Below the pieces are notes generated by a model. It ran no database searches and was not told where the DNA came from. It worked only from the letters and a program-made list of their open reading frames with translations. Below, piece after piece: positions 13,401 through 20,140 of a stretch of 64,000 bases of DNA. The stretch comes from Trebouxia sp. TZW2008 (lineage: Eukaryota; Chlorophyta; Trebouxiophyceae; Trebouxiales; Trebouxiaceae): assembly GCA_002118135.1 (NCBI GenBank), contig BDIU01000052.1:1-64000 (forward strand), read 5' to 3'. The first letter of the stretch is position 1; each line of letters begins with the position of its first letter. A program made the position numbers and the translations under genes.

Positions 13401-13645
13401 GATATAAAGTCATCTGAGACCTGACTGTGTGCTTTTGTCATACAGGTACAGTTTTTGCTGCTGAGCTGAAGACAAGTGGTGTCTCAGGCTATGGCGCTAC
13501 AGAGGCTGTGCAAGTGGTGAGGGATCTACGGACCGAAGGCATCTATGCCAGGCCGCTCGGCAACGTCGTTTACTTGATGGTCACTCCTGTCACAGCCCCT
13601 CAGACCTGCACAAACCTTCTGCAGCAACTGATGTCCGTGTTGTGA
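1456..13645 (+). CDS. BIO3-BIO1: Bifunctional dethiobiotin synthetase / DAPA aminotransferase
   Basis: The protein catalyses two successive biotin-synthesis steps: 7,8-diaminopelargonate formation by transamination, then ring closure to dethiobiotin. I assign exons 1456-1686, 1758-1823, 1897-2056, 2632-2783, 3213-3454, 4472-4575, 5216-5418, 6667-6842, 7505-7693, 8814-9099, 10383-10569, 12547-12930 and 13446-13645. All phases join, giving about 859 aa against roughly 830 in land plants. The N-terminus resembles a mitochondrial presequence. The synthetase half has the P-loop GANTDVGKT (residues 55-63), KPVQTG and ETAGGPASP. The aminotransferase half has WWPFTQH, GSTAIEVALK, YHGDTLGAM, the cofactor-binding Asp of ILDEVFSG, the Schiff-base Lys of CYAKLLTGG, GHSYTAH and a C-terminal RPLGNVVYLM. 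Exon 1 could instead end at 1725 (13 extra residues). Exon 12 carries a Q/T/E-rich insertion absent from plant homologues. About 79% of the gene is intron, much of it made of exon-edge copies. Confidence 0.93.
3100..3194 (+). mobile_element. 5'-truncated LINE 3' end
   Basis: The segment encodes DWRQLLASVRT followed by TAG, the same C-terminus (WRQLIAxVRT-stop) found at 28276 and 59335. It continues with a shared 3' UTR containing 'gggcctgctgagcctgcc' and ends in GAATGAATAAATGAATT, a simple tail. It lies in intron 4 of the biotin gene, ending only about 18 bases before exon 5. Inference: a heavily 5'-truncated non-LTR retrotransposon insertion. Confidence 0.7.
3538..3618 (+). repeat. Copy of biotin-gene exon 5 3' end
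   Basis: This repeats 3374-3455 nearly base for base, including the part encoding QAIRANVKADTEVVVLPKHL (here with ED for KA), but the junction reads 'tctgggtc' instead of the real 'tctaggtg'. It lies in intron 5, downstream of the true exon. Confidence 0.85.
3850..4330. repeat. 72-bp minisatellite in intron 5
   Basis: About 6.5 head-to-tail copies, with unit starts near 3861, 3934, 4006, 4078, 4150 and 4222 (spacing 73, then 72). Each unit contains 'gtgacgctctgtaaagcttg' or a near variant. As 72 is divisible by three, a minus-strand reading frame stays open through the array, but this is a by-product and not a gene. The last, most diverged unit contains 'gcagagacatgaatgtgctg', which resembles the 5' edge of real exon 6 at 4468 ('gcagggacatggacgctctg'). 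Confidence 0.9.
4378..4400 (+). repeat. Short interstitial telomere-like motif
   Basis: Two TTTAGGG heptamers (4378-4384 and 4390-4396) separated by TTTTGG and followed by TTTA. TTTAGGG is the common plant and green-algal telomere unit. The tract is only about 23 bp and directly follows the 72-bp minisatellite, so it may be chance or a scar of break repair. Confidence 0.5.
5487..5604 (+). repeat. Second copy of biotin-gene exon 7
   Basis: This duplicates the 3' two thirds of exon 7 (5300-5418), encoding VTVIDSRCGESFAVYQPSNE and onward to ASWWTQ, then CAG|GTGAGC. It has no stop and a strong donor. A possible acceptor 'ctcaaag' precedes it. Only 69 bases separate the copies, and the reading frame happens to stay open across both. 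The copy differs by a few conservative changes (Y/Q, S/N, R/K), so it is either recent or still under constraint. Confidence 0.85.
6010..6560 (+). repeat. Five copies of biotin-gene exon 8 5' edge
   Basis: Copies near 6014, 6171, 6290, 6408 and 6513 of the polypyrimidine-CAG acceptor plus the first part of exon 8 precede the true exon at 6667. Each encodes a variant of GLSAELQPKL. Most are followed at once by GTGAGC, a good donor, so each could act as a 30-base phase-0 micro-exon. A still more diverged relative lies near 5795. Spacing is 105-157 bases. Confidence 0.85.
6905..7206 (+). repeat. Two copies of biotin-gene exon 8 3' end
   Basis: Copies at about 6913-7018 and 7097-7206 follow the real exon 8 (6667-6842). 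The first has a TAG where the real exon encodes His-Gln and a TGA near its end. The second is open and encodes IFPENGHQPALDLAQKLLSG and onward to FFSDNG, ending AATGG|GTACAT. The second copy could therefore be spliced to exon 9 in frame if an upstream acceptor is used. A short GA tract (7050-7064) lies between them. Confidence 0.85.
7744..8445 (+). repeat. Copies of biotin-gene exon 9 3' end
   Basis: At least three long copies (about 7842-7934, 8075-8155 and 8279-8371) and two short ones (7744-7768 and 8419-8442) repeat the end of exon 9. That end encodes NGYHGDTLGAMDAVAQSPYN through FNQTPW, with donors such as TTG|GTAAGT and CTG|GTGAGT. The 7842 copy is completely open and nearly identical in protein. 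The others carry substitutions or lose the GYHGDT motif (for example 'aatggcaatccactgg'). Confidence 0.85.
9106..9288 (+). mobile_element. Tc1/pogo-like MITE copy
   Basis: It begins CAGTGAGCTCTCGATATAACG directly after the exon 10 donor, a typical pogo/Tigger-like terminus. It shares its core ('cactgcagtcagaatgcagtg', 'ccttac' blocks, 'ttgaaattgtc') with the better preserved element at 32304-32476. The right end is degraded and its limit is approximate. Confidence 0.6.
9449..9771 (+). repeat. Two copies of biotin-gene exon 10 3' end
   Basis: Segments at 9449-9513 and 9705-9771 repeat the end of exon 10 (RIAACIMEPVIQ|gt) together with about 25 bases of following intron ('gtattgcctgcttctgctg'). 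The second has TGA in place of the ATG-GAG region ('atcatgaagcct') and other changes. Both lie in intron 10. Confidence 0.8.
10050..10292 (+). repeat. Two copies of biotin-gene exon 11 5' edge
   Basis: Copies beginning after 'caatgcag' (about 10051) and 'caagcag' (about 10190) encode GAGGMVMIDPAFQQALARHC and GAGGVLVIDTAFQQALAQHR, close to the true exon 11 at 10383. The first diverges after the NDMRFIL segment. The second continues to PVISDAV, losing the DEVFSG motif and hence the cofactor-binding Asp context. Confidence 0.85.
10626..11635 (+). repeat. About nine-copy array of exon 11 3' end
   Basis: After real exon 11 ends at 10569, its last 60-70 bases plus donor recur through intron 11. 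These encode SAAHMLGIKPDIACYAKLLT, the segment carrying the PLP lysine. Donor-like junctions 'ctcacaggt' or 'cttacaggt' occur near 10688, 10769, 10906, 10979, 11190, 11349, 11441 and 11622, with further partial units. Copies have drifted by substitutions and small deletions. Confidence 0.85.
11929..12495 (+). repeat. Three copies of biotin-gene exon 12 5' part
   Basis: Copies starting after CAG near 11929, 12136 and 12347 encode variants of GGMLPLSATLATSSIFEAFQ and onward to HSYTAHAIGC. They precede the true exon 12 at 12547. The first has a frame disruption ('cccctcagcaagtttagc'). The second and third are open. Each is followed by intron-like DNA with 'ttgttgtaagagctt' or similar, so the repeated unit (about 200 bases) spans exon start and flanking intron. 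Confidence 0.88.
12727..12840 (+). repeat. ACTCAG hexamer tract inside exon 12
   Basis: A run of ACTCAG units (12729-12758) grading into degenerate 'actcag/gctgag' repeats encodes QTQTQTQ and then a Q/T/A/E-rich segment of about 40 residues. It is inserted in the aminotransferase half between the DLYTDPACN and LLELWDEQIVEQ segments. It keeps frame and lies away from the catalytic motifs. Confidence 0.85.
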
Positions 13646-13679
13646 AGCCCCTACCCTTCATGTTAGCGGCTTTGCAAGG

Positions 13680-13955
13680 TAGAGTTGCGAGGCAAAGGCG
13701 TCCATGCCAGGCCGCTCGGCAATGTGGTTTACTTGATGGTCACTCCTATCGCGGCCCCTCAAAACTGCACAAACCTGCTGCAACAGCTACTATCTGTGTT
13801 CTGATCCTGTCGCCCTTTTGATGACAGAATTGTGGGGGCGAAAAGCAGAAATGCCAGGCCATCGGGCACTGTGGTTTATGTGTCGGTCAGTCCTATTACA
13901 GACCCTCAGACCTGCGCAAATCTGCTACAGCAGTTTGCTGTCTGTACTGTAACGC
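13680..13955 (+). repeat. Two copies of the terminal exon of the biotin gene
   Basis: Downstream of the stop at 13643-13645 the final exon's last 100 or so bases recur at about 13685-13803 and 13837-13950. They encode ARPLGNVVYLMVTPIAAPQN and a more diverged ARPSGTVVYVSVSPITDPQT. The first copy ends in its own TGA near the true position. The second ends in a TAA within 'ctgtaac', and that TGTAA could be a polyadenylation signal. Confidence 0.85.
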
Positions 13956-14446
13956 TCTGGAATTTGTGAAGCCATGCAAGGCACCAAGAACAGTTCAACC
14001 TTGTCAACTAGGTGAAGCTTGTTACAATGCCAAAGACATGCATTATCTTGTGCAGCACAGTAATACGTTGAAGTCTGCCACGCAAGGCCAAGGCAACTAT
14101 GCTGTACCTCTGGGCAGTGGCATTAAATTTTGTACAATGCCATGCTGTTGCAAACTCCGTATGCGCTATGATGCATCCCACGCCCGCTCCGGCTTCGGCA
14201 TAAGCCATGTGAGACGCATGACTTCAATGCGCTGAAGAGTGTGATCGACATGGTGTAGCTCGGAGGAGGGCTCAGATCATAACCCAGTGGGATCTGAGCT
14301 GGGGTCTGTGACCAGCCTTACGCACGCACACACGAACTTGTAAGTCCAGATTCTGATGCTGACAGCGTCAAACTCACAGGCATAACCGGCAAATCCTTCC
14401 TCCCACACCAGTTGTCCTCGGTCCTGTAACCGCGAGTGTCTCCAGA
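13956..14446. other. Intergenic between biotin and PWWP genes
   Basis: This stretch runs from the decaying terminal-exon copies to the first PWWP gene's start. It should contain the biotin gene 3' end and the PWWP promoter. No additional gene or clear regulatory motif is visible. Confidence 0.5.
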
Positions 14447-17400
14447 ATGGCTCCGTCTCTTTTTGATAATCTTGAGGGCTCACATTTCGACTTTCAGCTA
14501 GGTCCAGCTCTCGGCATGTGGGACAAGTATGGTGAGCTTGCGCTAGCTTTGACGATTCTTTTGGCAGATTGAATGCTTTGCAGTGCGTTTGTGACACACC
14601 AGCGTCGCAGCAAGTGTGCGTTGCGTGACAAATGCGCAACTCTGTCCTGCAGGCCCTGCTGAGCAGGATGACGACCAGAGCGGACACATACCGGGTGGAG
14701 CCAGCTTTTGGGACGTCGTGGATCAGTGCACTGCGGACAATGTCCAGAATTCATCAGGTGCGCAGCCACGCTTGTGTTTCGACACCTTTCTTGCTCTGAA
14801 TAGCTGCAAAGACATCACAAGACATCTGCTAACATCAGCTGGAACTGCAGGTTCACCAAGCAGACATAGATGGGGGTTTGCACATGACGTTGACGCTGAT
14901 GGTCCCAATCATGCAGCTTTTGCCGCCTTGCCAGCTTTTGGTCAGGCAGCATGGGCATCCAGTCCAGCTGGCAACCCTGCTCAGTTTGCAGACTCACTGC
15001 TCACACCAGACCTGCATTTGCTAGACAACACAGCAGTCTCTGGCTCTCTGGATGTATCTGAATTGGCTGATGGCACTTACCAGGACGCAGCACAGGAGTT
15101 TCAGGCAAATGCACCTTTGCAGCCGGCAGAACAGGCACAGGCTGTCAAGAAGCCTCTTCTGTTTAAGAAGGAAGACCAAGTGGCACTGCAGTCACAGCAG
15201 GGACAGCGCTTGCAAATGTCCTCCTTGGCAAGCCAACTGAACAGTGGCAGCCTGGATATAAACGAGATTGCTGCTGCTGCTGGTGGTGCTGCAATTGCTC
15301 AGGGTGGCAACAGTGATGACGATGGCTTTGACTTTGGGGCACCTTCAGATGAGGAGGAGAGTGATGCTGAAGGTGTGCAGATGCAGCACCCAGATGTTGC
15401 ATCACTCCAGGCCCTTTCAGAGACAGCAACCCACGCTCAGGCAGTGGTCAGGCCTGCAGCTGGTTCAAAGTCATCATTGACAGCGCCAAATCAGCCACCA
15501 TCACCTCAGAATGCCTCTCACCTCATTATTGAGCTTAGCTCTTCCCAATCTGCAGCTGAGGCTGCAGCTGATCCAGTGTCTGCACCGCTTTCAATGCCCG
15601 CTGCCGAGCCACAAAGCCATGCCAACGCAGTCTTGGTCGAATCTGCTGTGCAAGACGCTGAGCAGATTGCACAGTCAGAGGCAACCCCCAAAGCTTCTGC
15701 AGCACTACCAGAGGCTCAAATGGACATTGACATGGCTGATGCAGCTGCAGCCAACAATGAGCAGGCACCACAACCAAATGCACCCTTCCAGGCCTCTGCT
15801 GCAGCGTCAAAAGCGCCAGCCAACATTGACATGGCTGATGCAGCTGTGGCAGACGCTGAGCAAGCAGCACAGCCAATTTCATCCCCAAAGGCACCCGCTG
15901 CATCTCCACAAATCCAAGCCGGACCTATCAACAATGATGCTGACGCAAGCAATGCAGCTGTGGCAAACACTGAGCAAGCAGCACAGCCAGCTGCAGCTCC
16001 TGAGGCACCTGCCCCACCTCCCATGGCTGATGCAGTCATGATGGAGGCTGTTGCAGCAGACTTTGAGCAGCCACCACCAGCCCTGCCACAGTTTGTGGAG
16101 GCAGTGTGCGAGAGAACGCGCTCTAGAAAGCGCACAGCTGAGCCTAACCCTGAGTCAGCCATTCCCCAGGTAGCTGCTGCAGCGGTTCTGGATAGTGGTA
16201 CATTAGCTGCGCCTCAGAGGAAGAGGCAGAAGCGCATTGAGCCTGCTGCCACAGCTGTGCCTGGTGAGACCCTGGCTTTACACAGTGAATTTGCTTTGCG
16301 TCCACTTCATTGTCATCAAGATTAACATTCATGTATCAAGTTGTCCCTACACAGCAATATGTTTGCAGTCAGAATACAGCAGTTGCATATGGAAGATTCC
16401 CAATTGTATTGTCCCTACAGTACAGATGTCCATATTCTCAGTGTCTCTACTGTAGCATCAATAGCTAATATCTTGCACTGGAGGGTGACAGTCTGTACGG
16501 TGGCATTACATTCTGCATGGCAGGGTTCAAAATGCAATGGATTTTGACGCAGGCCCAGCTAAGAGGCCAGCTGTCCCCAAAAGGAAGAAGGCTACCGCTT
16601 CAAGGGCGGCTGCCACAGCTGTGGGCGGTGAGAGGTCAACTGTACCTGGCAGGAAGACCACTGCCTCGAGGCCTGCTGCCACAGCTGCGGCTGCTGAGAG
16701 GCCAGCTGCCCTTCAGAGGCCAGAGCGCTCTAGGCCTGCTGCCACAGCTGTGGCGGATGACAGCTCAGCAGCCCTTCAGCGCAAGAGGCAGCGCTCCCAG
16801 CCTGCTGCCACAGCTGTGCCTGGTGAGGCCCTGGCTTTATCATTCATCAAGTCTTGTGTGCAGCAGTGTGTTCTCCTGCTACCGACTGCTCTAGTCCTCA
16901 GCAACATGTTCTTATATGAAGCTGTTCTTACTCACAGGCAACACTGCAGTCAGATCACAGTGATTGTCCCCCAATTGTGTTGTCCTTACAGCATGAACGT
17001 ACCTGTATTGAGAGATCTTATGAGATTAACACTGTAGCATCAAAAGCTAAACTTTGGCTTGTGATAGGAGAATGAGATAATTTGTAGGGGCAGGGTCAGG
17101 ATTGTACAATGTTGCATGGCAGGCTTCAAATTTGACGAGTGCTTATGCAGGGGCCAATGAGAGGCCAGCTGCCCCTCAGAAGCAGACGACCACCGCCTCA
17201 AGGGCGGCAGCCACAGCTGCGGCTGACAGTGGGGCAAGGGCTGCAAGAGGCAAGGGCCGCAAGCCTGCAACCGCCCCTGCCTGGTCCAAGCCTGTGTTGG
17301 AGAGTGAGCAGTTTGCTCAGGCTGTGAGTGATGGGGTGATGTTTGCCAAGATGGCGGGATACAACCACTGGCCTGCTCAGGTATGCAATACACTTTGGCA

Positions 17401-18014
17401 CTGTGCCATGGTATCAGTCATGTGCAGTGGTCATGCAATGCTTGAGATTGTGCTAAAAAGCCTCCTGTGTCAGTTTTCAAGAAAGCATGGTAGCCCAATA
17501 CTTGAGATTTGATGCTGAGCTGCACATCTTGCATTGACGTCCAGCATGTAAACAAGTCCCAGCAGTGTCACCTTTCAACACCTGGCGTTCACATGTGAGA
17601 TGCACAACTTCCAATTCATGATGCTCGAGACCTTCAGCACAGTAGAACAAGGCGCAAGGCATCACCTCCCGCCATCCTACCACTACCTTGTCAAGTTCTT
17701 TGAAGATGTAATTTCGGTTGCGTTCATTAATGTTTGGCATGTTTACTGTACAGGTGCAGACACCAACAGCGCAGCAGAAGAAGGTATTAGGCATCACCCT
17801 TCTGCCAGCAAATCAGTCATTCGTCATCTTTTTTGGTCCTGAGCACTCTTGCGCAATGGTGAGCAGCAAGCAGCTGCTGTCCTTGGAGGCTGGACTTGGC
17901 AGCATGCAGGCCAGCAAGGCGTCAGCTGGCCTGAAGGCCGCCACTGATGAGGCTGCGGCTTTTGTCAGAAACCGCCTTGCTCGCCCCACCACCACTGCTG
18001 CCAGACTGCAGTGA
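14447..18014 (+). CDS. PWWP-domain protein, copy A
   Basis: Six exons (14447-14531, 14653-14757, 14851-16263, 16553-16822, 17151-17380, 17754-18014) join in phase to about 787 aa. Order: a short N-terminus (MAPSLFDNLEGS); a long low-complexity Ala/Gln/Asp-rich region with acidic FDFGAPSDEEESD; basic modules of the type RKRxxxxRPAATAV repeated across exons 3-5; and a C-terminal PWWP domain beginning FAKMAGYNHWPAQ and continuing VLGITLLPANQSFVIFFGPE. PWWP domains bind methylated histone tails and DNA, so a nuclear chromatin role is likely. The exact partner is unknown. The 93-base second intron is a multiple of three and has no stop, so it could be retained. The paralogue at 22682 confirms the exon structure. 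Confidence 0.85.
16270..16456 (+). mobile_element. MITE relic in PWWP-A intron 3
   Basis: It shares 'gcagtcagaatacagcag', 'ttcccaattgtattgtccct' and the terminal 'tctactgtag' with the family defined by the 32304 element. It occupies most of intron 3. Ends are degraded and approximate. Confidence 0.6.
16900..17036 (+). mobile_element. MITE relic in PWWP-A intron 4
   Basis: Core matches include 'ttactcacaggcaacactgc', 'agtgattgtcccccaattgt' and a right end 'attaacactgtag'. It belongs to the same family as the relic in intron 3. It supports duplication of an exon plus MITE-bearing intron block within this gene. Confidence 0.6.
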
Positions 18015-18297
18015 CTGGGCTCACGCCTAGTCATTGTCCCAGTCTGTCTTCAGTCTCCTCTTCTTTCTTGTCTTCTTCCTCTTCAGCTTTTGTTTTACCT
18101 CTTAACCTTCTTCACCTGCTTCACTGCCTTCCTCTGCTTCACTTTCTGCACCCACTTTGTCTGTGTCTTCTGGTGCAAGTTGGGTATCAGTCCCTCTGTA
18201 CATACCATATCTGTCACCAGTCAGAACCAGCAGCAGCTGCCACTGGGTCTTTACCCAGCTATGCAATTTGCTGCAGCTTCAGATGTCACAATGACGC

Positions 18298-18298
<1 letters not shown>

Positions 18299-18343
<45 letters not shown>
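18299..18343 (+). repeat. (CAG)15 tract
   Basis: Fifteen uninterrupted CAG triplets about 285 bases downstream of the PWWP-A stop, probably in the 3' UTR or flank. The paralogous position at 26722-26752 has about ten units interrupted by TAG. Confidence 0.95.
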
Positions 18344-18346
<3 letters not shown>

Positions 18347-19071
18347 TGCTGCCCACTACAGTATCATCGATTGCAAAACAACAATTTTCCAGCCCTAGTG
18401 CACCAGCATTGTAGCTAAGTTATTTAAGCAGCTCGAAACATCGCCTCCAGCAGCAAGATCATGTTGATCTCTCAGCTGCATTGCGCAGAAGGTTAGCATC
18501 AGCCCTTATATAATCTGCAGCCCAGCTTATGCTACAGCAAAGCAGTGGCAGCTGTCATGCTCCTCATAGGCTGGCGCCAAGACCACCCCCCCCCCCCCTC
18601 AACCCGTCTTGCAGTGTCCCGGGACCCATCAGACTCCCCCAGTAGGCCTGCTTGGACTTTCATATCCACCCACACATACACAGACAGATTTCGAGGGAGC
18701 TGCTCACATGTTCTCCGCACAGGCCAGAGCTGACGGCCTGCCCTTCAGCCCATCTGGCAGTGCCCTGGAGGGGACCCCAGCGCCCTGCAACCCACTTAAC
18801 AGAGCCCAGGAAAACCCCCCTGGGCCTGTAAGTCGACATGCAGTGGCCTGGACCATCCCCACGTGGCCTGCATGGGTAGCTGCCCATCTTATGATCCATA
18901 TACACTGGTAGCTGCCGATGCTGAGATCTGAGTGTAGCATGCCTCCTCTTCCGCCCTTTAGCCTGATCAAACTCCAAGTCCATCTCATACCCAAGAGTCC
19001 TTCAGCACAGCCCCTGTCCACCCCTACTGGGGGCCCTGCCAGGCGCTACATTACCTGAGGTTCACCCGCCG

Positions 19072-19135
<64 letters not shown>

Positions 19136-19164
19136 CCCCCCCCCCCCCCCCGCCGCCCCCTTTC
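19072..19164 (+). repeat. Poly-C run, 63 C then C-rich
   Basis: Sixty-three consecutive C (19072-19134), one G, fifteen C, then CGCCGCCCCC. The other strand would be a very long G run able to form G-quadruplexes. A shorter counterpart with two ambiguous bases lies at 27009-27060 in the other duplicate. Run length may be inexact because sequencing often fails here. Confidence 0.95.
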
Positions 19165-19594
19165 CTGACCCGACACCCCCAGGGTCAGGGCAGACCTTTG
19201 CCTTACTCAGCCCTTCTGATCACCTGGGTTCTACTGCCAGCATGCAATGGCAACAGGCCAGCTTCAGGGGTGATGCTGATGCATCACAGGCATTTAGGCT
19301 CCTGCTGGGAAGCTGACCATTGCCAGGTACTGAGCAATTGTACTATTCATGCTTGTTTATGTAGCATTTTGGCACATGCACATCAATACAAGCAAGACTT
19401 CATAGCTGCACAGTACCCACCCTTGGTCATGGACAAGCACAACTTCAACTTGCTGTGCCTTTGCTATGCCCTATCAAAATTGTATTCTGACCATTACAAT
19501 CAGTATCTGACATTGATCAGAAGATCACTGTGCTAAGCAAAGCACTGCAAGTGTCTTTGATGTAAGGGGCTGAGCTGGCTGTGTTACTTTTCAG

Positions 19595-20140
19595 GTGTTT
19601 GAGTCATCAATGATCCTCCACACACTTTTGCTTCCCCTCTTCATTCCCTCCGACATGACCGCCTTCATCCAGTCACCTCTTCTCTTCGAGCGGCAGAGCA
19701 CAAATATCATGCAGTACATCCAAACTTGCTCATCAGCACAGCAAGCATATCAGCAGCACAGCAACGGCAGGGGTTTGCTCCTCTCATGACCTGCTGGAGC
19801 CCCAGCTTGTTCAGGTAGAACACACAGCACATGCGATCTGTTTTGCTTGAACGCATGCGAGTGCATTGGTCATGCAGCATGCAGACTGTACCAGTTGCAG
19901 CTGTGTTTCATTTCTGCTCACTTTTGTCATACGACTCTGCAGTGTATACGCACTAGTCTCGTGAATGCAACAGCGACTTGCAAGGTCAGGCAGGCTAGTG
20001 TCTGCTGCATAGGTCCAGCACCTGACCCAACTTGCTTGGCACTGCAGGGTTGTGTGTGCTCCTTTTCTGCTCTGCAAGTCTTAGAGCGCTATCAAGGCGG
20101 TGCCTGAACACCATCGGCCAAGTGGTCCAGCATGCAGTTA
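19595..20140 (+). other. Conserved segment of the duplication, gene status unclear
   Basis: The blocks after 'caggtgtttgagt' (19591) and after 'gcactgcagggttgtg' (20040) are shared with 27980 and 28560. In this copy the first block is open (VFESSMILHTLLLPLFIPSD) with a preceding CAG acceptor. In the other copy the same place reads VFE followed by a stop. It may be exons of a gene that has decayed in one copy, or non-coding. I recognise no family. Confidence 0.3.

Larger units (their letters stand above)
18015..19600. other. PWWP-A 3' flank, C-rich and low complexity
   Basis: No convincing gene. The region holds a pyrimidine-rich stretch, the CAG tract, and blocks such as 'cccgggacccatcagac' and 'cctgggcctgtaag' also present at 27090-27310, and the long C run. 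Open frames across it are translations of these repeats. Confidence 0.55.
14447..20140 (+). repeat. Segmental tandem duplication, unit A
   Basis: The unit contains PWWP gene A, the CAG and C-rich tracts, and a downstream stretch, all matched in order by 22682-28650. Offset grows from 8235 at the start codons to 8436 at the stop codons and about 8.5 kb near 20040/28560, showing indels since duplication. The boundaries are approximate. Confidence 0.85.

Noticed and set aside
15511..16162. Open frames overlapping PWWP exon 3 on both strands
   Set aside because: Shadows of a GC- and CAG-rich low-complexity coding exon.
18011..18418. Poly-Gln/poly-Ser frames across the CAG tract
   Set aside because: Simple repeat translation downstream of the PWWP stop; no conservation in the paralogous locus.
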